Source: Gremmenia infestans (Eukaryota; Ascomycota; Leotiomycetes; Helotiales; Hamatocanthoscyphaceae). From it: a stretch of 64,000 bases of DNA. The DNA is taken from assembly GCA_032629725.1 (NCBI GenBank), contig JAFEVB010000026.1:806001-870000 (forward strand), written 5' to 3'. Shown piece by piece: positions 9,873 through 22,293 of this stretch. Under the pieces are notes generated by a model. The model was not told the DNA's origin. It made no database searches and worked only from the letters and a program-made list of their open reading frames with translations. Both the position numbers and the translations under genes were made by a program. Within the stretch, counting starts at the first letter, position 1; every line of letters begins with the position of its first letter.

Positions 9873-12800
9873 CTCGTCGTACGCGAGGAAGATGTCAAGG
9901 AAGTCGAACGAGTCCTCCTGATCCCAATGTTCGCACCGCTCGTGGACCTGTATCCGTCCTATATTGAATTGGTAGTTCTGCGATATACTCGGGTGAAGAG
10001 TGTAGAGAGAGAGAGAGGATCTGGAGGTGAAAGAGGGTAGTGTTGCGTGTTGGTGCACAGCCCAGGCCAGTCGTCGCAATCGGCCCCCTCGCTTAGTGGT
10101 TTAGGCACAGGAATAGATCTGAAGGGTGGTGGCTGAAGGAGAAAGAGGGGAGCAGCAGCGTATTATCCTCTCGGCCAGCCCTATAGTGCAGTGTGGTGTA
10201 GTATGGTGTAGTGTAGAGTGTTGGAAGTATTATCGACGACGAGGTTGCAGTTGGATTATTATTGTCAAAGGAGAATAGAATTGCAATTACGAGTAGGGGG
10301 AGTGAGTGAGTGAGTTGAGTGGCTGCTGCGTAAGAGGCCGCCCCGATGCAAGCAGCTGGACGCGTGTTGGACACTACACTGAAGGAAGGACCACCCAGTA
10401 CGAAGGTACTTGCTTCTTGCAGCCACCGGCACCAAAGTCCCAAGTCACTCGCAGCGAGTTGGGACGCCTGCGTGGTGCAGGCTTGACTGCCTGGGGTATG
10501 AGATGCTGATTGGCTCGGTTGGAAGACCCTGCAGACATGCGTGGAAGAGCTGACGACGACTCTTTCTATAGCTGCCTCAGGAGTCAGGGTGAGGTTTAAA
10601 ACTGGATCTTGATTGCAATATAAGAGCTCTGATTGGTTTAATCATCTACTTTGCTCCGGATTTTGCGATATATTACTAATAAAGGTTGGAATTGGGAAAT
10701 TGCGTGTAGGTAGGTATTCAAAAAGGCCCATTTCTTCTTTTAACTTCCAAGTATTGGGTGCTAGAAGAGTGGATGGATGAGGGGTTCATCGACGTCGTCG
10801 TCTACAAGAGAACATGGGACGAAAAAAGACACAAAGGACAAGCTTGATGATTGATTGCCCATTTGTTACTAGAAGTATGCATGCAACGTACTGTACTGTA
10901 AGGTACCGTTACGCAGCCATCGCTGCCTGAATCGCACAACTTGTGGGGGGAGATACCGTATGGTCACGTATGGACCTATATTATGGGGTCGCGAATCTAC
11001 ATCCAAGATGATCGAGCTTGGTTCTCCGGAATAGCTCACAGCCGTGAGCCTCAAAACAGTTGCCCACGCCTAGAGCCCCATCTTTCACTCATTACTATGC
11101 TAAATTGACCGATCTTTGCCTCCTGACGCGAGTAGATCTGACAGTTCCGGTCTTACAAACAGTGGCAAACTACGCAATCTTGCCGTCTAGTCTGGATTAC
11201 ATAAGGTGCAGTTCGGAGTTTCTTCCGTGAAGGAAGATTCGTCCCATCTTCATCACCTCGGTTCACCACGGTCGGTCAATCTTCCTCGCAGAGGAGGAGG
11301 AGGACGACGACGACGACGAAAAGCCAAGATCCCAATCTCAAATATACTTTTCCCCATCTAAAGTACTTTTCCTCACCCAACTCCATTCCAAAGTCTCCAT
11401 CCCTCCCTTCCCAAATTGATCTCCAAAAGGACGCGTACTACTCCAGGTCTTGGCATGAACACAACACGCGTCACTCTCGCATCAAATCACATCTCAAACT
11501 ACACCCACGCCCACCCCCCCTCTTCAAGCGAGAAACATCGCAAGCATGGACATGACATCTCAAATCAAGCACAGATAAGCAGGCGATCAAACAGAAACAA
11601 AAGCTTGGTGCGCCGGTCCGGTGCAGTGAATCAGAAACAGCGAGACAGCCTGCACAGCGCAAACCAGAGGGGTGGGTTGGTACGGAGTAGTGGTGCACGT
11701 TTATCCTTGGCAGGATACCTACCTCCGTAAGTAGGTACAGTAGCTACGAGAAAGGAAGGAAGGAAAGAAGGACGCAAGGAAGAAGTTTATTTTTAGCTTG
11801 ATAACTATGAAGGTCCTAAGCCTCCTCTCCTGTCACAAAAGTAATCTAAGTAGATTTTACAAAATGGGACACCACTTCATCATTTTCTTTTCTCACATCA
11901 TCCTTCAATTCTCAAACTGCACGCACTGGCTCACCGCAAAATCCCAACCCACCCTTCTCCGCTCACAGCGAGATTCGACATCCACTCCACCTCCACTCCA
12001 CTCCACTGGCAACATCATCAAAGCGATGCCAAGCCTGCGCACGATCTCCTTTTTACTCGATGGAACTAATCACCGCCTCTCATGAGCGAGCCTCCGAATG
12101 TGGGGCAAAGGCGAGGCTGAGAAATCGATCCGATGAGCCGCCTCGCCTTCCTTGTCCACTTGTCCACATACTCGTAAAGACCTTCTTTTCTTTTCTTCTC
12201 TCTAACAAGCCGGCTGTCGAACTCCTACCTCAATTACCTTATCTTTCCACGCCTCTTGCGCAAGTTCCAAATCATACGGTATATACCATAACAAGTGCTC
12301 GGCACATGCACAAACGACGTATCTACTATGCTTCCTCAACACTACTTCCTACTCGAATAGCAAATAAAGTAGCTTCAGTCTTCTACAAGTGCTATTTCAA
12401 AATATATCTTTCTCCTTTTACTGCGACAAATTACCATACAATCTACTATCTTAGAGAGAGAGACTAGGAAATGTAATATACCATCACAGGTCAAGAGATC
12501 AAACACATGTATAGATTAACCTCATACCCCTATAAGGTTTCATTAGGAATTACCTAACTTGCATTACGTATATTTTTAACTACTTAGCTCCGTTCTCTTA
12601 AATCAAAAGTAAACTTACGAAATAGCCATCGCTATCTTCCCTGCGTTTGATTAACTTCAAGTCAGCTAGTCATATACGATATATCAATCAAGTAACGAAT
12701 AAACTTTTAATCTATCATAGAAAATAGATGCAGAAATGAGATTTCGCTTTCACGAAGAAGATATATAAAGGAACTACCTTATCAAGAAATTTGGCATTTC

Positions 12801-13503
12801 TTTCTTTCTCTCTAACGCGCATATAGAAAGATAATCATCTAGTTCTAGTTCTAGTCTAGGCAGCAGTCCCTCGCAGAACCGAGGGGTATGCAATATACTA
12901 GGTATAGTAAGTCTATCAAAAGACATGTCCTACAACTCAGAACATGTATCATATTATATTCTAGTGCTAGAACACCAGATGATAATCATCTATAGTTGCT
13001 AAGATTTAAGATTCCATTCTTCACCTTATTTACATCTACATCCGTAGTCACGTCGCTTACTATGTATATAGGCATTCACATTACATAAGGAGCAAGCCGG
13101 AAAATTCCTATCGCGTGGGTTGTAACTCGCACATGAGAAATTAAAGCGTTGTCTTCCTTTTACTATATGAACTTATGAAGATAAATCTGTCGTGGTAGCT
13201 TAATTGAACCCTATTCACCTCCTCTAATTGTTTAGCAGGCAGGCAGGTAGGCAGGCGTGCATGAATTTTATTTGCCATGTGAGGTAGGAAAGAGGTGATG
13301 GGTAAAGAGGCGCGTTGTAGATGTCGAGTACGATGATAAAGATAATATGATATATTGCATGGGAGTATCACATTTCGACTCGCCATGCTGTATACATGTA
13401 TATACCTATTTGCAGAACTTTTACCAACCCACAGCTCGCATTACCAATGAACGCCACGCCACGCCATCCAATTGACCATAGTATATCCACATCCACCGTA
13501 TAA
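9873..13503. other. 3.6 kb gene-free stretch
   Basis: I find no protein-coding gene here on either strand. Short frames (for example 11416-11730, 12060-12467, 10093-10443) have no domain character and are mostly low-complexity. There are simple-sequence tracts: GTGTAG-like runs near 10190-10220, a GAGT run near 10300-10320, a GAC triplet run near 11300-11320, and CCACT runs near 11978-12006. The right half (12450-13400) is AT-rich with direct and palindromic motifs such as CCAGATGATAATCATCT near 12973. It sits upstream of PNG1 and downstream of UTP4, so long UTRs or a non-coding transcript are possible. Confidence 0.5.
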
Positions 13504-16262
13504 TCAGAGCTCAACACCACTCTTATCCCACTCCTGATCCCCATAATACCGCGGCGGTAAATCGGCCTCCCAAATCGGCCGCTCCACAAGCGCAACTTCC
13601 GGCCCGGCTTCACCATCCTCCCCAATGAGCACCATGCCCAATATCGGCCTATATTTACTGGTATGCCAGAAAGCTGCTTTGCCCTCCCCATCGCTCTTGG
13701 AGCTGTTTTCTCTCCGTAATCGCTCGAGAGCGGTGGAAGGTTCGTCGTCCTCGTCGTCATCTGAGACTTCTTTGACTAACGCATGGCTCTCGTCAACCTC
13801 TTCATGCACAATCTTCTGCATCTTACGCGAGATACCAGTGCCAAGTTTCGAGTCCGGAATTGCGCCACCGGCAGCCTTGCGTTTCCGTTTCTTGCCAATA
13901 AGCTTACTGTCCTTCTCTTCACCGTTTACCTCCTCGCTACTAGGAGCAGGTAGATCCCGTGATAAATCAAACATCCACAACCAACTAACACCCCAGATCC
14001 AAACCCGTTCTTTAGATTCGGAGATATCCCAAACACATCCCCGCGCTAGATCCAACGTGTTCCTGAACTCCTCTGGGAAGACGCTGGAGGGATTACGGCG
14101 TGACCAGGCACTGAGCCCGCCTTTCAGGACTTCAAACTCGAAGATGTCGGATGTGGCAGTTGTGATTAGAAGGCGGTCTTCGCCTGCTGGGAGCTCGTGG
14201 GGAATGGGATGCGGGTTGTTCCTTGTGGGGCGTGGGGGTGCGATGTTTGTTGAGGGCAGAGTATTGTGTGCTGACGCTGAGGGGCGGAAAGAGAGGATAA
14301 CTGGTGTGGATGGGAGTTGGGGGAGGGAAGAGGCGAGGGGATTGCGTGTCCAGTGTTGGCCGAAGATGAGCTTTGGTTTTGCTTCTTCTTCGTCATCGGA
14401 ATCTGAGTCGGAAATGGAGGAATCTAATGATGACGCGGCGTCTGAATCTGAGTCAGTTTCGTCGAGCGTGAGGTCTTCGTCGCCAGCTAGAACGAAGGTG
14501 TCGATGTAACCGGCTAGGTCGCTGACCGCTATGATCCTGCTGTCTGAGGAAAATGCAATTTGGGTGATTGTTCTTTCGTAGCTGCCAAGGCCGCCTAGGA
14601 GGACAAACTTTTCGATTCGTCGGTCTATGCGGCTTAGTTTTGAGAGTCGAGGGTGGATAGTAGATGACGTGGAAGAGCTGCCTGGAGTGATTCGTGCTAC
14701 CGTGACGTTACTATCTGGTCGGACAATGGAGAGCCATTTTCCATCGGGTGAGAATTGAATAAGCCGTGCTCCGGATGAGAATGATGACGGGACAGTGACT
14801 TTGGAAATCCTAAGTCCCTCGCCTTCCTCTGCTCTCTTCGGGTCAAGTTGAAAGATTTTGATATCTGAAGCGGTAGAAACAGCTAGGAGACTGCCATCCA
14901 CGTTCATGGATGCAGATGTGATGTTTGCTTCGCCCTTGATCAGAATCTTGGCTACTAATTTCCGATTTTGGGTTGTTGGTTCTTCATCAGAATCTTCGGT
15001 TTCAGGCTGGGGCTTTGACAGTTTCGTAAGACGCCAAATGTGAATTTCTCTATTCCACCAGCTCATCATGAGCCCTTTCCTCGGTACACCTTGGATCAAG
15101 GATTCCTGTGGAAGAAATGGTAGCGCTCTTTGGTTCTCAAATCCGAATTGACTCAGAGGCAAGACGGTAGGAGAAGCATCGGGACCTAGTCAGCTGTTAG
15201 AGCTTAGTTAAATATGTTCATAAGTAAAATCATACCTCCAGATACCACACAGCTTATTCCCTTGCCTTCGAAACTTGCCATTGTCTTCACATCATGGTTA
15301 TGATATCTCCTGTGCGAAACTTCTGCCCATCGCATCCTTCCTTTCCCAATCTGCTTGTATACTACAGACCTCCTATCCATACCACCGCTGACGATTGTTG
15401 TACCATCAGAGCTCGTTGCCAAACTGAGGATGTCCTGTTTGTGGCTCTTTACCCTCTGCATAAACGTGTAGGTTTTCCCATCCCATATTCTCAGCTCTCC
15501 AGTTGAGTCGCCAGATACAATTGTTCCGTCCGGCAGAGCCTTGATAGACCAGATGAGTATCTCCTTTGGCCCTCCTGCAGGTCCAACACCCAATGTCATA
15601 CTCCTCAACATTGTACCATATCGAATATCGTATATGCGAATTGTGCTGTCGGAGCAGCCTGCGACAACAGTGTTTCGGTTCTGAAAAGTGACACTGATAA
15701 TCTTGGCTTTTTTCGAAGAAGGTCTGGTCAGAAGCTTTTGTAATTGAAGGTCCTCGTCCTTGGTCGAGTATAACACCAGCGCGCCATCTGTGCAGCCCGC
15801 AATAAGACGTTGTCCTGGCCATGGACCTGTTGGGGCTCCATCTGCTTCATCCTTGACTGGCGCAAGAGCTGGCTGAGCAGCAAGACACCAAATCTCTCCA
15901 TGGTTCCCACTTGCTTGGCGTAGAGGCTTCCCCTTCTCTAGATCCCACTCCGTAACCGTTGTAGTATATCCAATGCTAAAAAGCCTCGACTTTCCAAGGA
16001 TTGTGCTCCCATGTACCTCCTCATTCGGGTCCTGAGTCCATACAAGCCCATCAATGCTCCTGTCTTCTCCTCCGCGTATCACCGTCTCCTGCAGCCATGA
16101 ACCATTTAGCGGATTCCATATTTCAATATCTCCATTTGCGCGCCCCACTGCAAGCCTTGGAGGGGCAGTTTTCTGGTCCTCTTCAATATGGGAATGGGAA
16201 AAAGCGAGCGCGTTGATTGTGGAGGGAGGGTAAGGGACGAATCGACAACGGTGGACATCCAT
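13504..16262 (-). CDS. UTP4: U3 snoRNP protein UTP4 (WD40 repeat, t-UTP subcomplex)
   Basis: Two exons (16262-15236 and 15185-13504) encode 902 residues. UTP4/cirhin is a nucleolar WD40 protein of the t-UTP complex, which primes 35S pre-rRNA transcription and assembly of the small-subunit processome. The start MDVHRCRFVPYPPSTINALAF is the family N-terminus. WD-type blades include GDIEIWNPLNGSW, STIRIYDIRYG, GELRIWDGKTY and GGMDRRSVVYK in exon 1, and IHIWRLTKLS in exon 2. The intron join rebuilds VSGGPDASPTVLPLSQFGF. An acidic stretch (DSDSDDEEEAKPK, residue about 640) and a basic KKRKRKAAGG lie in the C-terminal half, the latter a likely nuclear localisation signal. It is divergent from the asparagine-synthetase gene across 765 bp. 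Confidence 0.93.
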
Positions 16263-17027
16263 GGCTCGAGTTGTGAGTTGTGAGTTGTTCGAGTTATTCA
16301 GGCCCTGCGATAAAAAAAAGTTCTTGGGAAGTTTTGGAGGTAAAAGTTCACGGCACGACCGACTCAAGAAATGTCCGTGCGCGGGCGGTCAATGACTCCT
16401 GTAGCGCTATTTCATCATCACCACCACCACCACTACTATACCAGTGCACCACGCCTACCTTGAAATATTCCCTCTTTCATATATAGCACTACATATCAGA
16501 GCAACTACCAATCTACTAGAGACAAACAATGTCACTATCAACCTCGTGCAAGACCGCATTTCTTCGGCACCAATATTCGATAGTCTATCTTCCTACCTCT
16601 TACTCTTCTACCAAAGCTTTCTTTAGTAATAGTAAAAAGTTGCTCAGATTCTATTGCACGGCAACATTGACTTGAATTCGAGGGGCGTCAAATGAATCAG
16701 TGATACAATGAATGATTGGTCTCTAGCTCAAGCGTCTTCTAGTAGGTATAATGGTATACACATTCTTAAAATATCCAGCAATTGCAAGTTGGAAGCAGAC
16801 TACATCCAGTCAATTCATATCAGTGACCGTTTCACCAGGTGTGACATTCACTACATCAATTTGTAATCTTTTTCTGCAAATACTTCCCCTCGGAACTTCA
16901 ATCTTTCAAGATCATATCTACCTTGCAACACCACTCTTCCAGTAGGGTGACGGCCTCCATCACCTTTGTGTACAATCATTCCTGAACAATCTATCTTGAC
17001 AATCTGCCTCCCCGCATCGCCACCAAT
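16263..17027. promoter_or_regulatory. Divergent promoter region between UTP4 and the asparagine-synthetase-like gene
   Basis: This 765 bp separates two start codons on opposite strands. It contains short CAT/CAC repeats near 16410-16440 and AT-rich sequence. Several small plus-strand frames (16444-16945) look random. No known binding site was identified with confidence. Confidence 0.5.
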
Positions 17028-19620
17028 ATGTGTGGCATCAGCGTCGTCATTGCCCTTGATGGCACAAAAACTAGTACCTATCAAGTCCAGACCTCGGATT
17101 ACAGGTCAAAGATCTCATCAGACCTTGACAAAAGTCTCGAATACATCAAACATCGAGGTCCTGATGCACAGAGAAAGTGGATCAGTGATGATAATCGCGT
17201 CGGTATTTGCTCCTCACCTTCACCTTCCTATAAAGAGCTTTGGAATGACTGACCCTCTCTAGCGTTCGGCCATGTCCGTCTTGCCATCAATGATCTCAGT
17301 TCTGACGGTGAACAACCCTTCACGAACCCCGAACGAACAGTCTTCGCAGTCGTCAATGGCGAGTTCTACGCTCATGAGACTATCAAGGCAAACTTACCAG
17401 AACCATACCACTTCAAAGGCAACTCCGATTGCGAAATCGTCATTGCATTATATCTCCAATATGGCATGTTCTTTCTTTCGAAGCTGCGGGGAGAATTTGC
17501 TATCTGCTTATACGACTCGAGGAGCCAGGTGTTCATCGCCGCTCGTGATCGCTATGGTATCAAGCCTCTCTACTGGAGTATTCAGGATGGACGCCTACTG
17601 GTTGCTTCAGAGATGAAGGCTTTCCTGCCATTTGGATGGGAGCCTGAGTGGGATGTGAATAGTTTAGTTGAGGCTGGCTGGTTACATGACAGCAGAATGA
17701 TCTTTAAGAATGTTAACAAGGTATGTAAACGACAGTCCGAAGCAAACAATACATTTTTCCACGTGCAAATAGCTTTTGCCACGTAATTGACCTTACAACT
17801 AAACATTTACAGGTTAGACCAGGTAACTACATTGTGTGCAAAGGGTTCTCCAATTTAGAGCAGCGACAGTAAGCTACTTCTGCGTATATCGGGAAACACA
17901 AATTCCAGCTGACATTGCCAAGGTATTGGGATCTTGACTTTCCAAACAAGGTACGCATCATACACAACGACTTAGCAATTATTGACAAAATAAGCACATT
18001 GTGGATGTCAGATCAGAGGAAGATATCATTCAAGGTCTCCAGGACCGTCTATTTGAATCGGTTCGACTTCGTCTAAAGGCCGATGTACCAGTTGGGGTAT
18101 ACCTGTCGGGTGGAATTGGCAAGATAAACCCTTTATAAAGAAAATTATTCTAACCATCTGATAGACTCATCAGCAGTCGCCGGGATTATGGCACACCTTC
18201 TAGAAGAAGAGGGCAAACTTGTTGGTCTGGATTCGAAAACAGCGAAGAGCAAACTGCTAGCATTCACGGTCGAATTTGAAGGAGCGGAATTCAACGAAGC
18301 TCGTATGTAAATCGGAAAGCTTCAACCATATCATACTGGCAAACACTTACGAGACGCAGCATTGGCACAAGAGACTGCAGATTTCCTGGGTATCAGGCTC
18401 GAAAGGGTACTAATGAATGAGGAGATTTATGCACGTCTATTTGAGGAAGCCTATTGGCATAGTGAGCATCACATGGGAGATCTCAACGTAGTGGGGAAGT
18501 ATGCACTATCAGAGCTTGCTCGCAGCCATGGATTCAAGGTAGTAATGACAGGGGAAGGATCTGATGAACACTTTGGAGGCTATACTCACTTCTTCCCAGA
18601 CTTCCTGCGGGAAGCCGACGATACCTGGCCAACCAGCAAAGGGGAAGATGCTGCAAGACTCGTAATGCTCGAACATGCGGAGAAGAATTTCCAACCCGCG
18701 TTGAAAGGATGCAACCTTGCAAAAGAGCAAAATTCTATGGTCGTACGACGGATGCTGAACAACACCGCCATAGCCGACCTTCTAAACTTCATTCCGAGAG
18801 GAGATTTTGCTTCTTGGACTGAAGGTCTCAAAACCGTTGCTGTGCAGGAAACTATTGCTAACAACTTGGACGGCCGGATTCTTGAGCTGATGAACACCCG
18901 CTGGCACCCATTACATACTGCAGAATATGTCTTCGCGAACGGTGCCTTCCCAAGCATCTTACTCGCTTGCATGGGTGACAAAACAGAGATGGCTCACTCA
19001 ATTGAAGGAAGACCCCCGTTTCTCGACCACGTCATCACGGAATACGCCAACAACATCCCTCCCTCTTTGAAAATCAAACGAGACCAGGAGACGGGAGAGT
19101 TTACAGAGTAAGCAACTTGCTGATTTTCTCAGAACTGAAACAATAGAGTTGGCGTCTTGTGAAATGTCTCAGAATGCTGATGGATTGAGAGCTATACCTC
19201 GAACTCTAACCCCCTTTCTCATGAGGTAATACTGACTGCGAATTTTCAGAAAATGGATCTTGCGCGAAGCCATGAAGCCATACATTCTCGAGGAGCTCTA
19301 CAAGAGGAAGAAACACGTATTTCCAATCCAACAAATCTCCTTCGTGCATTGTCTTACTGACTTCAATACAGCCTTTCACGGCACCTATCAGCTTCCCAGA
19401 CAATGGACCTCTTCGCAAACTCCTAGACAAATTGATCACCGAAGAGAACATCGAGAAACTCGGCTTTGTGGACTGGGGCAAAAGCAAGGGTCTTACTGCC
19501 GCTGCTTTCGGAGCTAAGAACGACCAGCTGGCGATGAGGAAGGCATTTGTTGTTGCTCAATGGGTGTCTTTGGGTCAGAGATTCGGAGTCAAGAAGGCAG
19601 TACCTCCAAAGGACTTGTGA
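17028..19620 (+). CDS. Glutamine-hydrolysing asparagine synthetase family protein
   Basis: Nine exons (17028-17202, 17263-17720, 17813-17868, 17923-17950, 17995-18118, 18165-18302, 18360-19107, 19250-19316, 19372-19620) give 680 residues. The N-terminus MCGISVVIALD supplies the class II amidotransferase nucleophile Cys2, with SLEYIKHRGPDAQRKW, GHVRLAINDLSSDGEQPF and VNGEFYAHE following. The synthetase half has the PPi loop YLSGGIDSSAVAGIM, rebuilt over an intron, plus GEGSDEHFGGY and GRPPFLDH. It should transfer glutamine amide nitrogen to an ATP-activated carboxylate. The sequence diverges from the housekeeping MCGI(L/F)A-type ASN1/ASN2 enzymes and is longer, so a dedicated amidation of another substrate is possible. 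Intron 5 starts with GC rather than GT (18119-18164). Exon 4 is only 28 bp. Confidence 0.87.
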
Positions 19621-20115
19621 TCTTGATCGCTTCTTTACCATACTTTACATTTCGAGACAGTCAGACTAGCTCACCTCATGATCATGGCAGGTATTCCCTT
19701 TCATGTACATCATCCAATAATAACTCGGCGTTGATATTCCATTCTTCGGTCCCAACATGAAGACTCAGCCACATCATATGCTATCGCTATGTTTAAGTGA
19801 ACTTCTCCCTCAATAGTGGCTGAAGCCGAGAGGCCTTTGTGAACGTGTAACCCATTCCTTCATTTCTTGAGATGATGTCAACTTTACTCGGCGAAAAATT
19901 AAGCTTCAATTCACATATAGAAAGTGTTCGCTAGTCAGTCTAGCTCGCTTTTAGAGATCCAAACATCTATAAAAGAGACTTCGATCCATCTTCCTGATGA
20001 CTCGACCATTCCATCAACGTCTACATCTGCTCCTCAACTCCAAAGAACTTTCCTCTTCATCATACAAATTCCTGCAAACAAACAACTACGCAGTAACAAA
20101 AGCAAACTCATCAAA
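19621..20115. other. Intergenic, no gene seen
   Basis: This stretch contains the 3' flank of the synthetase and the promoter and 5' UTR of the small GPI protein. Upstream in-frame codons of the GPI gene (from 19924) are part of the 5' leader rather than protein. Confidence 0.5.
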
Positions 20116-20511
20116 ATGCATTCTCCACTTACCTCCACCATATTCCGCTTCGCCATCATCCTCCTCTTCAGCGTCACGCTCGCCGTACGCATCAAAAACG
20201 CCTCGGCTCCCATCGCCGGCAACCTGACCCTCATCGGCCTTCCAAAGACCACCGGCACCTCTGTCCCGCCTTACATCCTGACTACTTCAACTTCCATCAT
20301 CGTCCAATCTGCGCCTAACACCACGACCACTGCTGTCATGACCAACTCCGCATCCTCGAGCAGCACGGGTTCCGCATCGTCTTCTGCTTCTGTGTCTGCC
20401 ACCATGATCCCGGATTCCGCGGCGCGGGGAGTTATGGATAATATGCCAGGAGAAATGGTTTATGGGGTCGTTATGCTTTGCGTTGCGGGCGCGTATATGG
20501 CTGGCTTCTAG
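20116..20511 (+). CDS. Small Ser/Thr-rich secreted, probably GPI-anchored protein
   Basis: A single exon encodes 131 residues. The start at 20116 follows an AAA context and gives a clean signal peptide (MHSPLTSTIFRFAIILLFSV, cleavage around residues 22-28). The mature part is Thr/Ser-rich (TTSTSIIV, NTTTTAVMTNSASSSS) with a possible N-glycosylation site at NLTL. It ends in a hydrophobic tail (YGVVMLCVAGAYMAGF) as in GPI-anchored wall proteins. No enzymatic domain is visible. The longer in-frame ATG at 19924 would bury the signal peptide and is rejected. Wall or surface location is inferred. Confidence 0.7.
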   Translation: MHSPLTSTIFRFAIILLFSVTLAVRIKNASAPIAGNLTLIGLPKTTGTSVPPYILTTSTSIIVQSAPNTTTTAVMTNSASSSSTGSASSSASVSATMIPDSAARGVMDNMPGEMVYGVVMLCVAGAYMAGF

Positions 20512-21019
20512 GGGATTCATTGCTGCCTGGATGCTTGGGGACGGGAGGGTGATTTTCCTAGGGGGAGGATGGAGATAATGATAATTGTAGCGGCTGAATT
20601 GAGCCGGACCTTGCGTTGATATTCAGAGAGGTATATACAGCATTGGAGTTTGCATGGACTTAGAGATCTTGTTCTTAGACAAAATGGAATGCCGTTGACT
20701 CTCAAAACCACGTTGAGGAGACTAGGTCCCGAAAACGAGATTATTAACCCGAGTGTGAATTGAAGTAATCTGAAACTAGCGGGAAAATATTTCCATTTGC
20801 CATTGATAGTTCACAGATACATATAGGCTATTGTACATGAATAAAGCTGAGAGAACCCGACCTTGCAGCTTTAAACTCGATATAAACACAGCTCGGTAGG
20901 ACTTCCTTCTATTCCCACAAATACTAATCTCAAAATGCATGAGCATCCATCCATGCCATCCATCCAATAACCCACTCCCTCCATCTAACAAGCCAAAAGT
21001 ACCCGCCAAATCTCCAAAC
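20512..21019. other. Intergenic, no gene seen
   Basis: This lies between the GPI protein and the decayed secreted-protein gene. CATCCATCCATGCCATCCATCC near 20940-20970 is a short CATC microsatellite just upstream of the pseudogene. Nothing else is recognisable. Confidence 0.45.
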
Positions 21020-21475
21020 ATGCACCTCAGCCCCACCCTCATCTTCCTCACATCCTCCACCCTCCTGGGACCTACCTCCGGATCCAGTGCCCCAGCGCCG
21101 ATTCACATTATGCGCTAGTCTTCAGTCTTAACTGCACGACAGGCCCCAGCACCACCGACTGCCTAGTCCACTTCGGGCACCAAATGCGTCGACTATAAAA
21201 GCGTTATACAGCAGGATCCGGGTGCCGATACCAGTGCCATCAACAAGGGGTCCTTGTAAAGCATCTACCGGGCTTGTTATTGTGAGGGCGAGTAAGTTGA
21301 CTAAATTTCAGTTTTGGAAATTCGTTTTGGGTTGGGGAAGAAGGGAGAAGTACATATTGATTTTTTACAAGTGCGAATGTGACGGATGGGATGGATGAGG
21401 GAAATACTTGTACTGGCGGTGCTGGGAATCCAAGGTCTAGTGACACGACGGTTCTGAACTCGATGTCTGGTACTC
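21020..21475 (+). pseudogene. Decayed small cysteine-containing secreted protein gene
   Basis: An ATG at 21020 opens a signal-peptide-like start (MHLSPTLIFLTSSTLLG). The frame then meets TAG at 21117-21119, but the same frame continues to read as protein: SSVLTARQAPAPP, TAG, STSGTKCVDYKSVIQQDP and GADTSAINKGSL, TAA, SIYRACYCEGE. A GTAAGT donor follows, with a plausible acceptor near 21370 and a continuation TDGMDEGNTCTGG. Three stops in an otherwise coherent frame indicate a gene that has decayed. The spacing of Cys residues resembles small secreted proteins of Pezizomycotina, but no specific family is recognised. The right limit is approximate. Confidence 0.45.
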
Positions 21476-22293
21476 CTCGTCGCCCATTTCAGATCGTTAG
21501 GGCTCCAGGAAGCGTGATAGTGCTGATGCTTATTTCTGATCTTATGCCTACTTTGTAGATGGCTTTGCTGGGTACGAACTTATATGGGTTTTGATTTCAC
21601 AGACGATATGAATAGGCATACTTTTAGTATTTAGCAGTATGGGATCTTAGGATAACTTCAAATAAAACTCAGTGTTATATAAAATATATGGCAATGGTTC
21701 AAGATCCCTTGACATGCTTTTGTTTGATATTGCTGTCAAGTGATTTACTTTGTGGTCCTATCTGTTCACGTGACACCCCTTTCTAATTCTCGCTTCACCT
21801 TGAAGCTGTCGTAGGTAATTCCAGAGCATGAACATATATGCCGAGTAGAAGGTTATCTTTCTTGTGTTTGATGGATTTTAAGAATGTGGCAATTGTTAAT
21901 GGTAGTGCGGATGAGAGCTTCACAGACATACCTGCCGACTCTCGAAATAAACCAGGATAGGAAGTGAATGGGATCCCACGTGGCCGCCCATATTCAAGCA
22001 GCAATATCTGTTATTCACATTTACTTTAATAGATAGAATTAGAAAACCTGATTTTTGCCTTCCCCGCTAAAATGACTTAATTCACAGACAGATCGGTAAG
22101 GCGACAGGGCCCGAACCACCGTGGCTACTTATAAAAGAAGAATCCCTGAACACCTTCAACATCAACCTTGACCTCTATTTCCACATCAACCTCAAGTCTT
22201 TGAACTCGATCAACCCACGCTCGTTACTCATATCATCTATTGCAAACTTTTCCTCTTACAATACCACAATCTCCTCCCCGACAAACCGAAGAA
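21476..22293. other. Intergenic: tail of the decayed gene and promoter of the next wall protein
   Basis: No gene is supported here. A TATA-like ACTTATAAAAGAAG lies near 22127-22140, about 155 bp before the next ATG, followed by a CT-rich leader typical of strongly expressed fungal genes. Confidence 0.45.

Noticed and set aside
9873..10079. PNG1 start at 10079
   Set aside because: The added 69 residues are unlike any PNG1 N-terminus, and MADPNG at 9872 is a better start.
11416..12467. Plus-strand frames of 95-135 codons in the gene-free stretch
   Set aside because: Low-complexity composition, no domain, no acceptable start context, and several overlap in other frames.
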